Below, piece after piece: positions 1-7,469 of a stretch of DNA of 45,862 nucleotides (positions are counted from its first letter, which is position 1; every line of letters starts with the position of its first letter). Below the pieces are notes generated by a model. It was not told where the DNA came from. It ran no database searches and saw only the letters and a program-made list of their open reading frames with translations. Origin of the DNA: Paludibacteraceae bacterium (GTDB taxonomy: Bacteria; Bacteroidota; Bacteroidia; Bacteroidales; Paludibacteraceae). The DNA lies in assembly GCA_024400125.1 (NCBI GenBank), contig JAKSNG010000017.1, positions 1 through 45,862 on the forward strand, in the 5' to 3' direction. The position numbers and the translations under genes were made by a program.

Positions 1-67
1 AAGAGGCACGCCTGGAAAGCGTGTAAACGCCAAAAGTGTTTCCGGGGTTCGAATCCCCGTCTTTCCG
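1..67 (+). tRNA. tRNA-Ser (anticodon GGA), 5' end outside the window
   Basis: The window opens inside a class II tRNA. The anticodon stem is CACGC (7-11) with GCGTG (19-23). The loop is CTGGAAA, giving anticodon GGA at 14-16. A long variable arm follows (about 24-42), as expected for serine. The T arm is CGGGG/CCCCG (43-47 and 55-59) around TTCGAAT. The 3' acceptor strand is at 60-66 with discriminator G67, again serine-like. CCA is not encoded (GCC follows). The 5' acceptor strand and D arm lie upstream of base 1. Confidence 0.93.
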
Positions 68-101
68 CCCTTTTATAACAATATTTAAAAACACAATTTT
101 C

Positions 102-926
102 ATGAAAAAAGTATTTGCAACCGTCATGGTAATGGCAATGCTCGGATTAGGAAGCATTGCTGCGTATGCTCAAAAAGCAGAAGCTCCTGCAGCTGAAGCA
201 ACAGAGCAAGTTCAAGAAGAAGTAGCAGAAGCTGTTGAGGCAGAAGCTGCTGTAGTTGAAGAAGTTGTTGAGGCAGAGCAATCAACGCCTCTTCATAAAA
301 CATTGAAGACTAAATTTATTGAAGGTGGTGCTGGTTTTATGGCAGCTACTCTCCTCTGCTTAGTGTTCGGTTTAGCTCTTTGCATTGAGCGTATCATTTA
401 CTTGAGTTTAAGCAAAACAAACACCAAAGCGCTTCTTGAAAAGATTGAGGCAGCTTTGAAGAATGGTGGTATTGAGGCTGCTTTAGAAGTTTGCCGCGAG
501 ACACGTGGTCCAGTAGCTTCTATTTTCTATCAAGGTTTGAGCCGTTATGATGAAGGCGTAGAAGTAGTGGAGAAAACCGTTGCTTCCTATGGTGGTGTTC
601 AATTGGGTCTTTTAGAGAAGAACTTGAGCTGGATTAGCCTGTTTATCTCGATTGCTCCATCTCTCGGTTTCTTGGGAACCATTATCGGTATGATTGAGGC
701 ATTCGATAAGATTCAACAAGTTGGTGATATCTCAGCAACCGTTGTGGCTGGTGGTATCAAGGTGGCATTGTTGACTACATTGCTTGGTTTGATTATTGCT
801 ATTATTCTGCAATTGTTCTATAATTATATTTTGAGTGTAATCGAAGGTCTTGTTAATGAGATGGAAGATAGCTCTATCAGCCTGCTTGACCTTGTTGTTG
901 AATACGACGCTGCACACAAGAAGTAA
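102..926 (+). CDS. exbB: MotA/TolQ/ExbB-family proton channel protein with signal peptide
   Basis: This 274-residue inner-membrane protein should form the proton channel of an ExbB-ExbD (TonB-energising) or Tol-like motor with the two ExbD proteins downstream. The ATG at 102 is chosen because it starts a clean signal peptide (residues 1-24, ending AYA-Q); an in-frame extension to 36 would run back into the tRNA. A periplasmic Glu/Ala/Val-rich linker (about 25-60) is followed by a membrane segment (about 81-100), a cytoplasmic domain and two further membrane segments (about 178-201 and 213-242) holding the family's GTIIGMI and LLTTLLGL stretches. The N-terminal signal plus acidic linker is longer than in E. 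coli ExbB but is seen in Bacteroidota homologues. It lies 34 nt after the tRNA with no promoter visible between them. Confidence 0.9.
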   Translation: MKKVFATVMVMAMLGLGSIAAYAQKAEAPAAEATEQVQEEVAEAVEAEAAVVEEVVEAEQSTPLHKTLKTKFIEGGAGFMAATLLCLVFGLALCIERIIYLSLSKTNTKALLEKIEAALKNGGIEAALEVCRETRGPVASIFYQGLSRYDEGVEVVEKTVASYGGVQLGLLEKNLSWISLFISIAPSLGFLGTIIGMIEAFDKIQQVGDISATVVAGGIKVALLTTLLGLIIAIILQLFYNYILSVIEGLVNEMEDSSISLLDLVVEYDAAHKK

Positions 927-959
927 TTATTGAGTTCAACCCATCTAAAAGAAAAAGTC

Positions 960-1436
960 ATGAAAGATTATAAAATGATTCCGAAGATTACCTTAGCGGT
1001 GCTGATGGGATTGGGCGTGATAGTGTCATTGCTCTTTTACATCGGAGGAACATCCGGTTCGCTGGAAGTAGCAGGTGATTTTCTTGATATTCCTAAGTTC
1101 TCCGATCTGTTTTTGGTTTGGAACTACATCTTGGTGGCAGGTGTTTGTCTGCTTACATTTGGTGTAGTGGTTTGGGAGTTCGTGAAGACTTATAAGGTAG
1201 AGCCAAAGAAGGCTATCCGTAGTTTAATAGTAGTTGTGGGCTTCATCCTTTTAATCGTGGTATGCTGGTTATTAGGTAGTCCAGAGGAAGTAAAGATTAT
1301 TGGTTACGAAGGAAGTGACAATGTTGGTTTTATGGCACAACTGAGTGATGCTTGCTTGTACTTAACTTACATCTTAACTGCTGCTACAGTTGCTGCTCTT
1401 ATTTGGGGTGTTATTCATACCAGACGACTGAAATAA
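960..1436 (+). CDS. Four-helix membrane protein of the exbBD operon
   Basis: This 158-residue protein has four hydrophobic segments, at about residues 10-30, 44-70, 80-103 and 125-150, joined by short loops, and no recognisable enzymatic motif. I chose the ATG at 960 over a TTG at 930, which would only add ten polar residues. It sits between exbB and the first exbD, all in one direction with gaps of 33 and 23 nt, so it is probably an accessory part of the same energy-transducing complex. I do not recognise a named family and its function is inferred only from position. Confidence 0.8.
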   Translation: MKDYKMIPKITLAVLMGLGVIVSLLFYIGGTSGSLEVAGDFLDIPKFSDLFLVWNYILVAGVCLLTFGVVVWEFVKTYKVEPKKAIRSLIVVVGFILLIVVCWLLGSPEEVKIIGYEGSDNVGFMAQLSDACLYLTYILTAATVAALIWGVIHTRRLK

Positions 1437-1459
1437 GTAAATAGTAAAAAACAGCGATT

Positions 1460-2041
1460 ATGGCAAAGAAAATTCCGGCAATCAATGCGAGTTCAATGGC
1501 AGATATCTCTTTCTTGCTGCTGATTTTCTTCTTGGTGACGACCTCTATGGATGTAAACCAAGGCTTAGCTCGTCGTTTGCCTGCACCTATTCCTCCTGAT
1601 CAGAAGATAGAGGATACGGATATCAATAAGCGGAATTTGTTGGTTGTAAAAATCAACTCCGCCAACCAATTGATGGTGCAAGGTCAGTTGACGGACGTTA
1701 AACAGTTGCGCGAGAAAGCTAAAGAGTTTATTCTGAATGCGAATGATGAAGCCAATATGCCAAAGTTATTTGAAGAGGATTTCGGTGAACCTTTCGGTGT
1801 ACTTAAATATACGAAAGAGCATGTGATTTCTGTTCAAAACGACGTGGATACGCAATATCAAGCATATTTGGATGTTCAAAACGAACTGGTAGCTGCCTAC
1901 AATGAATTGCGTGACGAGTGCGCGCGCAAGTATTTTCATAAAGGTTATAATGAGTTAGACGAGGATCAACAAAAACGGATTCAAAAAATCTATCCTCAGA
2001 AGATCTCAGAAGCTGAACCTAAAAACTACGGAGGAAACTAA
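1460..2041 (+). CDS. exbD: ExbD/TolR-family biopolymer transport protein (first copy)
   Basis: This 193-residue protein has the ExbD layout: a short cytoplasmic N-terminus (AKKIPAINASSMADI), one membrane helix (about residues 16-35) carrying the essential-type Asp at its start (ADISFLLL), and a periplasmic domain. ExbD dimers sit inside the ExbB pentamer and pass proton-motive force to TonB-like partners. The periplasmic part is longer than in E. coli ExbD (141 residues), with a central acidic stretch. The next exbD starts two bases after its stop, so the pair is probably translated together and may form a heterodimer. Confidence 0.9.
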   Translation: MAKKIPAINASSMADISFLLLIFFLVTTSMDVNQGLARRLPAPIPPDQKIEDTDINKRNLLVVKINSANQLMVQGQLTDVKQLREKAKEFILNANDEANMPKLFEEDFGEPFGVLKYTKEHVISVQNDVDTQYQAYLDVQNELVAAYNELRDECARKYFHKGYNELDEDQQKRIQKIYPQKISEAEPKNYGGN

Positions 2042-2042
2042 A

Positions 2043-2513
2043 ATGGCAAAGATACGTAGAAACGAGAAACGTGAAATGCCGGCGTTGAATACGTCGTCAC
2101 TCCCTGATATCATCTTTATGCTGTTGTTCTTCTTTATGTCTGTAACCTCTATGAAGGAGGTGACTTATAAAGTGCAATTCCAAAATCCACAAGCAACGGA
2201 ATTGACTAAATTAGAGAAGAAATCCCTCGTACGTTATATTTATGTAGGTACTCCAACGGCTGAATTCCGCAAACAGTATGGTGCAGAAACGCGTATCCAA
2301 TTAGATGATGCGTTTGCAGAGAAGAACGAGATTGGTGAGTATATCATCAACGAGCGTTCTTCAATGAAGGAGCAAGACCAAGGTCAAATGACGGTATCCA
2401 TTAAGGCGGATAAAGAGACTCGCATGGGCGTCATTGCAGACATTAAGCAAGAGTTACGCCGTGCGTATGCACTGAAGATAAGTTATGCTGCTACGCAGCG
2501 CACGAATTATTGA
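2043..2513 (+). CDS. exbD: ExbD/TolR-family biopolymer transport protein (second copy)
   Basis: This second ExbD-type protein has 156 residues. The N-terminus is basic (RRNEKRE) and is followed by NTSSLPDIIFMLLFFFMSV, a single helix starting with the conserved Asp after Pro. The remainder is periplasmic. It resembles the first copy in the helix region but is shorter and diverges afterwards. Two unequal exbD genes behind one exbB is a common Bacteroidota arrangement. It is the last gene of the operon and is followed 20 nt later by an intrinsic terminator. Confidence 0.9.
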   Translation: MAKIRRNEKREMPALNTSSLPDIIFMLLFFFMSVTSMKEVTYKVQFQNPQATELTKLEKKSLVRYIYVGTPTAEFRKQYGAETRIQLDDAFAEKNEIGEYIINERSSMKEQDQGQMTVSIKADKETRMGVIADIKQELRRAYALKISYAATQRTNY

Positions 2514-2532
2514 TACTATTCAGTAAGTACAT

Positions 2533-2562
2533 AAAAAGCGTCGCAACTTGCGACGCTTTTTT
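2533..2562. terminator. Bidirectional intrinsic terminator
   Basis: GCGTCGCAA and TTGCGACGC pair around a central C (practically a 7-bp stem with a five-base loop). The stem is flanked by A5 on the left and T6 on the right. It lies between the convergent stops of exbD (2513) and the response regulator (2577) and can end transcription from both sides. Confidence 0.92.
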
Positions 2563-2576
2563 GTTGTCAGTATTTG

Positions 2577-3746
2577 TTATCCTCGTGTATAGGTTTGTAC
2601 ATCTTCTTCGGTAATGCAATCACCAGCTAAGATAATTAGTCGTTCAACGATATTCCTTAGTTCCCGAATATTGCCCCTCCATTCACTTTGCTGTAATTGC
2701 TGTATGGCTTGTTCGGAGAAGGGTTTGGGTTTGCATCCTTGTTCTGCGCAAATTAATTTGTTGAAGTGTTCAACGAGTAGTGGTATGTCATCACGTCGTT
2801 CGCGCAAGGGGGGAACGTGGATAGGAATAACGTTTAAGCGGTGAAATAAGTCCTCGCGGAAACGTCCATTAGCAATTTCATTAGGCAAGTCTTTGTTGGT
2901 TGCAGCGATGACGCGAACATCTACATGAATGGTTTTGTCGCTACCAACGCGTGTAACTTCACTTTCTTGTAGTGCTCTTAATACTTTTGCTTGCGCAGCA
3001 AGTGATAAATCGCCGATTTCATCGAGAAATAAGGTGCCGCCATCTGCTTGCTCAAACTTGCCTGCACGATCTTTAATTGCTCCTGTAAAGGAACCTTTTA
3101 TATGACCAAATAGTTCACTCTCAATAAGTTCGCTGGGTATGGCTGCGCAGTTTACTTCAACCAATGTTTTGTTTGCTCTATGCGATTGCTCATGAATGAG
3201 TCTTGCTACTACTTCTTTACCTGAGCCATTTTCGCCTGTGATAAGCACGCGCGCATCTGAAGGTGCTACTTTGTTAATGAGTGTGCGGATGTGCTCAATG
3301 GCTGCGGATTGACCAATCATTTGATTGTGTGTAGAGACGTGTTTTTTGATTGCGGTGAGTTCTTCATCCTTACGTCGTATGGTTTCGTGCAGACATTGAT
3401 GCTCAAGTGCATGCTTAGTCATTTGCAATAAGTGGTTGAGATCAATAGGTTTCTCCAAAAAATCCCAAGCGCCACGTTTGACACAGTCCACGGCAATCTC
3501 AATAGTCCCGTGTCCAGAAATCATAATGATAGGGCAGTTGGTTTGTACTTTGTCTAAAAATTCAAAACCATCTATACCTTCCATCTTAACATCCGAAAAA
3601 ATAAGGTCGTATTGATTAGAAGCTGTTTTATTTAGACCATCTTGCCCATCGGTAGCCACATCCACCTCATATCCCTCAAAACTAAGTACTTCTTGTAAGG
3701 AATTACGTATGGAACGTTCGTCATCAATTATCAATATTTTAGCCAT
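2577..3746 (-). CDS. Sigma-54-dependent NtrC-type response regulator lacking a DNA-binding domain
   Basis: This 389-residue protein has a receiver domain (about 3-117; acidic pair D8/D9, phospho-acceptor D52 in FSDVKM, lysine in EKPIDL) and an AAA+ sigma-54 activator domain (about 145-385). The Walker A is GENGSGKE (about 171-178), the sigma-54 contact loop reads GSFTGA rather than the usual GAFTGA (about 217-222), and Walker B lies in GGTLFLDEIGD. It stops at ITEEDVQTYTRG, right after the AAA+ lid, so the Fis-type helix-turn-helix usual at the C-terminus is missing. Only about 14 bases lie between its stop and the terminator, so no frameshifted remnant fits. The start MAKILIIDD is preferred over an upstream ATG that adds seven residues. 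No partner histidine kinase is in the window. It is transcribed from the divergent promoter at 3765-3796. Confidence 0.92.
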   Translation of the reverse strand: MAKILIIDDERSIRNSLQEVLSFEGYEVDVATDGQDGLNKTASNQYDLIFSDVKMEGIDGFEFLDKVQTNCPIIMISGHGTIEIAVDCVKRGAWDFLEKPIDLNHLLQMTKHALEHQCLHETIRRKDEELTAIKKHVSTHNQMIGQSAAIEHIRTLINKVAPSDARVLITGENGSGKEVVARLIHEQSHRANKTLVEVNCAAIPSELIESELFGHIKGSFTGAIKDRAGKFEQADGGTLFLDEIGDLSLAAQAKVLRALQESEVTRVGSDKTIHVDVRVIAATNKDLPNEIANGRFREDLFHRLNVIPIHVPPLRERRDDIPLLVEHFNKLICAEQGCKPKPFSEQAIQQLQQSEWRGNIRELRNIVERLIILAGDCITEEDVQTYTRG

Positions 3747-3764
3747 AATAGAAGATTTTGGGTG

Positions 3765-3796
3765 CAAAATTAGTGTTTTTTTTGCATATATGCAAA
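3765..3796 (-). promoter_or_regulatory. Promoter of the response regulator gene
   Basis: Reading leftward, TTTG (3796-3793), 20 bases, then TAATTTTG (3772-3765) followed by CACCC. This is the Bacteroidota primary-sigma pattern TTTG-N19-21-TAnnTTTG. The TTTG is one end of the palindrome at 3781-3796. The start codon is 19 bases downstream of the -7 box. Confidence 0.8.
3781..3796. promoter_or_regulatory. 16-bp perfect palindrome shared by two divergent promoters
   Basis: TTTGCATATATGCAAA is its own reverse complement. Each end supplies the -33 TTTG of one divergent promoter, with exactly 20 bases to each -7 box. An identical copy is in the proS promoter at 24517-24532. It could be an operator or simply an extended -33 element. 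Confidence 0.7.
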
Positions 3797-3812
3797 TTAT
3801 TTATTACCTTTG
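3781..3812 (+). promoter_or_regulatory. Promoter of the secreted protein-recF operon
   Basis: TTTG (3781-3784), 20 bases, then TACCTTTG (3805-3812) followed by CACCCG. The TTTG is the left end of the palindrome TTTGCATATATGCAAA. The start codon lies 23 bases beyond the -7 box. Confidence 0.85.
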
Positions 3813-3835
3813 CACCCGATTTAAGAAAATTTATT

Positions 3836-5059
3836 ATGAAAAAGAGACTATTTTTTGCGTTGGTAGCGTCCGTTTCCTTTGTTTGTGGCGTGTTTGGTGC
3901 TACCGTTTATACGCGTGTTGGATCAAAACCTGCTACTGGTTGGCCTGGTACTTACATTATTGTTTATCAAGTTTCAGATACGAAGGCTTATGTCTGGAAT
4001 GGTGAGGATGAATCCCGTAATTATCAGGAAGTAAGTATCAATAATGGCAAGATCACCAGTGATGAATTGGAGTCTTGTCAAGTGACAGTAACTCAAGAGG
4101 GCACCAATGAATATGGGGTGAAGGCTGCTAATGGTTATATCTATACGAATGCAAAAGAAAATGGAATAGAGTTTGCTAAGGGAGCACATGCATGTACAAT
4201 TAAGGATAACGGAGGATATGTTCAGTTAGAAACGAATACCAATACCTGTCGCTTTGTGTATCATGCAGGTAACCATCGATTCCGTTTCTATTATGACAAA
4301 GATAAGAAATGGGATAATACCGACTATAAGAATATTCATTTTTATGTCTTAGGAGATGTTGAGATTGATGATGGAGACCGTGTTTTAGACATTAACTATG
4401 CGCAAGCAGAGATGTACGCCTGCGCCAGCAAGTTTCCAACACAGAGTAACCCGTATGACCAGTATTTTTCTACATTCTTGTGGCTGCTTCAACGTGAAGA
4501 TGAAAAGGCTGTTCCGCAAGTGGGATTAGAGATATTGGCTCCTACACAATATTCATTAGTGGGAGCAGATGTTAATTCTGCTACCTATAAATCAAGTTTT
4601 GCGCCAGAGAAAAAATTATATATCAATATCACAGCTGGTTCAAAGCACTCATTCTTTATTTTCCCGAGTAAAGCCGAATCGGGATACTCGGAGGCTGCAT
4701 TAACCGTGGCCGAGATGACAATTACTAAAGTGGGCAAATCAAGTAAACCGAATGCGTACGTCTATCATATTAAATTAGAATTTACGGACTCTAATAGAAA
4801 AATATGGAAGTTAGATAAGGACTTGGATGTGTATGCATGGTGGATTGATTGCAATCGTTCTGGCAAGGAATTGGAAGATATGGAACCTGTAGCTTTCCCG
4901 TTGGAATCGGGAAAACATGAGACAGAGGACAAACCGCAAGAGGTAGAATTGGTGTCCGATAATGTAAATCAAGTTGCACAAAAAATGTTAGTGAATGGTC
5001 AACTTGTTATTATGCGTGAGGGAAAGCAGTATAATGTGATGGGAGTGAGTGTAGAGTGA
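3836..5059 (+). CDS. Secreted protein of unknown function with short conserved C-terminal tail
   Basis: This 407-residue protein starts at the ATG at 3836, which gives a signal peptide (about 1-20, MKKRLFFALVASVSFVCG). The N-terminal third (about 24-155) starts with TGWPGTYIIVY and looks like a beta-rich module; the middle is unassigned. The last 25 residues end in NGQLVIMREGKQYNVMGVSVE-like sequence (residues about 384-407), matching the tails of the proteins at 34446 and 35741. The tail resembles the YN-hydrophobic-GxxV strand of type IX secretion C-terminal domains, so export to the surface is plausible but unproven. Its stop overlaps the GTG start of recF (GTGA at 5056), an unusual coupling between a secreted protein and a DNA-repair gene. 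Confidence 0.8.
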   Translation: MKKRLFFALVASVSFVCGVFGATVYTRVGSKPATGWPGTYIIVYQVSDTKAYVWNGEDESRNYQEVSINNGKITSDELESCQVTVTQEGTNEYGVKAANGYIYTNAKENGIEFAKGAHACTIKDNGGYVQLETNTNTCRFVYHAGNHRFRFYYDKDKKWDNTDYKNIHFYVLGDVEIDDGDRVLDINYAQAEMYACASKFPTQSNPYDQYFSTFLWLLQREDEKAVPQVGLEILAPTQYSLVGADVNSATYKSSFAPEKKLYINITAGSKHSFFIFPSKAESGYSEAALTVAEMTITKVGKSSKPNAYVYHIKLEFTDSNRKIWKLDKDLDVYAWWIDCNRSGKELEDMEPVAFPLESGKHETEDKPQEVELVSDNVNQVAQKMLVNGQLVIMREGKQYNVMGVSVE

Positions 5060-6126
5060 TTTTACGGCAGTTGAACATATTGCACTACAAGAATATTCAT
5101 GAAGCAGACCTTTTGTTTGCGGACAAACTTAACTGTTTTGTTGGATTGAATGGACAGGGCAAGACGAATGTGTTAGATGCTATTTATCTACTTTCGTTTA
5201 CCAAATCTGCTTTTACCACATTAGATTCGCAGGTGATTATGCACGATGAGTCTTTGGCTATGGTGCAGGGAACGTATGATAGTGGAGATGTTTTTTCATG
5301 TGGACTAAAACGTGGACAAAAAAAACAGTTTCGCAATGGAGCGAAGAACTACTCGCGCTTGTTGGACCATATCGGACATGTTCCATTAGTAATGGTTTGT
5401 CCACAAGATGGAGAACTTATTGAGGATGGTAGTGATGGGCGAAGACGCTTTATGGATGTAGTGATTGCGCAACGTGATAAGGCGTATTTGGAAAATCTAA
5501 CCACGTACAATGCCCTACTTAAACAACGCAACAGTTTACTGAAGCAGATGTCTGACCAAGGGACTCAAGATGAGAGTCTATTAGAGGTTTTTGAATCGCA
5601 AATGACGGCTCCTGCTCAGTATATTTATTCTGTGCGTACGGCTTTTATTGAGTCGTTTGTGCCCATTTTTCAGCGTGTATATGCGCAAATCAGTGGTGGT
5701 GAAGAAACAGTGACATTAACGTATGCGTCTCAACTGCAAGACCGCGATTTGGCAGAGGCGTTTGTGCGTACGCGATCTCGTGACATAATCCTTGGATGGA
5801 CAACACAAGGCATTCACAAAGACGACTTGATGATGTGTCTGGGACAATATCCTCTTAAACAAGTGGCAAGCCAAGGGCAGCAGAAGACATTTTTGCTTGC
5901 AATGAAGTTGGCGCAAGCGGTCTATTTGGGGCACCCGATTTTGCTATTGGATGACATATTTGATAAATTAGATGCAGCGCGTGTAGAGCGTATTATTCAT
6001 CTGCTACAATCCGATGAATTCGGGCAAATCTTCATTACAGACACCGATCGTCAGCATTTGACAGATATAGTGAAACCGGGTCCAGATGCTCGTATATTCA
6101 ATGTGCAGGGAGGACATATATCATGA
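5056..6126 (+). CDS. recF: DNA replication and repair protein RecF
   Basis: This 356-residue SMC-like ATPase of the RecFOR pathway loads RecA at single-strand gaps. The Walker A is GLNGQGKT (about 29-36) in the family's context FVGLNGQGKTNVLDAIY. The Walker B is ILLLDDIFDKLD (about 294-305), followed by the D-loop and FITDTD. The length matches the family (about 360). The start is the GTG at 5056, giving MILRQLNILHYKNI, aligned with other RecF N-termini. It is embedded between a secreted protein and a glycosidase through 4-nt overlaps (GTGA and ATGA), not beside dnaA/dnaN as in many bacteria. Confidence 0.96.
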   Translation: MILRQLNILHYKNIHEADLLFADKLNCFVGLNGQGKTNVLDAIYLLSFTKSAFTTLDSQVIMHDESLAMVQGTYDSGDVFSCGLKRGQKKQFRNGAKNYSRLLDHIGHVPLVMVCPQDGELIEDGSDGRRRFMDVVIAQRDKAYLENLTTYNALLKQRNSLLKQMSDQGTQDESLLEVFESQMTAPAQYIYSVRTAFIESFVPIFQRVYAQISGGEETVTLTYASQLQDRDLAEAFVRTRSRDIILGWTTQGIHKDDLMMCLGQYPLKQVASQGQQKTFLLAMKLAQAVYLGHPILLLDDIFDKLDAARVERIIHLLQSDEFGQIFITDTDRQHLTDIVKPGPDARIFNVQGGHIS

Positions 6127-7379
6127 GAAGACATGCGTTTGATAGGATGATGTTGCTATGCTCGCTTTTGTGGATGTTATGGGGTCCACAAGTTTATGCG
6201 GAGCAGATGCCTTTTCGTGGCGTGTGGATTGCTACTGTTGCAAATATTGACTTCCCCTCCTTGGAAGCTGTTGGTGACCCTCTGCGTCAACGAGAAGAAT
6301 TGATAAATATCCTCGATTCCATCCAAGATTTAGGTATGAATGCCATCGTGTTTCAGATCCGTCCTACGGCGGACGCGTTGTACTATTCTGAACTGGAACC
6401 GTGGAGTCATTGGCTGACGGGAAAACAAGGTTATTGGGGAGAGTTGTCGAATGTATTTGGTGAAGTGCAAGATGGTTACGACCCATTGGAGTTTGTTACA
6501 ACGGAAGCACATGAACGCGGATTGGCGGTACACGCTTGGCTGAATCCGTATCGTGTGACCATTAAAACAATGGATACGACATTGCTAATGCCGAATCATT
6601 TAATGCGGTTGCATCCTGAATGGTTTTGGAAATATGGTGAGCAGTGGTATTTTGAACCTGGATTAGAGGAAACGTGTGATTGGATATGCATGGTGGTAGA
6701 GGATGTCGTTTGTCGTTATGATATTGATGCCATTCATATGGACGACTATTTTTATCCGTATCCATTATATAGGACTGCAATTCCAGATACGGCATGTTTT
6801 CGCTTACATTCTCGCGGTTTCACCGATATCCACGCATGGAGACGAGATAACGTGAATAGGGCTATTGAGTCCATTTCGCAAACCATACGTCAAACTAAGC
6901 CATGGGTAGAATTTGGAATTTCTCCCTTTGGTGTTTGGCGTAATCAATCAAGAGACTCTTTGGGTAGTGTAACAACAGCGGGACTAACCAATTATGACAA
7001 TTTATATGCAGATGTGCTCTATTGGATACGGAGAGGTTGGATTGATTATGTTACTCCCCAGTTGTATTGGGAGGTGGGGCACCGTGCTGCTGATTATCAA
7101 ACATTAGCACATTGGTGGGCGCATGCGATAGCGCGTGAAAATAGTTACGCTGCTGAGCATGGTTGTTCACGTTCATGCAAATTGTATGTAGGATTAGCTC
7201 CGTATCGATTGGGGCAAAGTACTGAGTCTATGGCATGGCGACATGGAAATGAAATTGTGAAGCAGATGTATATCAATCGTACTATCCCACAAATCGAGGG
7301 AGAATGTTTTTATTCAGCACGACCTTTGTTGCAAAATCCGTTACATGTTTGCGATTCCATTCGCGCATTTTACAAGTAA
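6123..7379 (+). CDS. Glycosyl hydrolase-like 10 (GHL10/YngK-type) secreted protein
   Basis: This 418-residue protein has a signal peptide (about 1-26, ending VYA-E) and then the GHL10 hallmark FRGVWIATVANIDFPS. The fold is a TIM barrel, with FQIRPTADALYYS, HAWLNPYR and IHMDDYFYPYP as typical strands carrying Asp/Glu candidates for catalysis. The family (PF02638) acts on envelope or host glycans and is abundant in Bacteroidota; the substrate here is unknown. The start overlaps the recF stop (ATGA at 6123). It is the last gene before the hairpin at 7404. Confidence 0.88.
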   Translation: MRRHAFDRMMLLCSLLWMLWGPQVYAEQMPFRGVWIATVANIDFPSLEAVGDPLRQREELINILDSIQDLGMNAIVFQIRPTADALYYSELEPWSHWLTGKQGYWGELSNVFGEVQDGYDPLEFVTTEAHERGLAVHAWLNPYRVTIKTMDTTLLMPNHLMRLHPEWFWKYGEQWYFEPGLEETCDWICMVVEDVVCRYDIDAIHMDDYFYPYPLYRTAIPDTACFRLHSRGFTDIHAWRRDNVNRAIESISQTIRQTKPWVEFGISPFGVWRNQSRDSLGSVTTAGLTNYDNLYADVLYWIRRGWIDYVTPQLYWEVGHRAADYQTLAHWWAHAIARENSYAAEHGCSRSCKLYVGLAPYRLGQSTESMAWRHGNEIVKQMYINRTIPQIEGECFYSARPLLQNPLHVCDSIRAFYK

Positions 7380-7403
7380 TTAGTGCGATTTACTATAATT
7401 TTC

Positions 7404-7435
7404 ATCCAAATATTTGTATATTTGGATTTTTTTTT
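7404..7435 (+). terminator. Intrinsic terminator overlapping the thiL promoter
   Basis: ATCCAAATAT and ATATTTGGAT are perfect inverted repeats (7404-7413 and 7418-7427) around TTGT, followed by a run of Ts (to about 7435). It lies 24 bases after the glycosidase stop. The loop and the last arm base before it contain the TTTG of the next promoter (7413-7416). The stem is AT-rich, so strength is uncertain. Confidence 0.7.
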
Positions 7436-7444
7436 GTACTTTTG
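7413..7444 (+). promoter_or_regulatory. Promoter of the thiL-parAB-transglycosylase operon
   Basis: TTTG (7413-7416), 20 bases, TACTTTTG (7437-7444), then CGCCCG. The thiL start codon is 25 bases further on. This is the only promoter I see for the eleven genes to 18777. Confidence 0.82.
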
Positions 7445-7469
7445 CGCCCGATTTTTAATATACAATATT

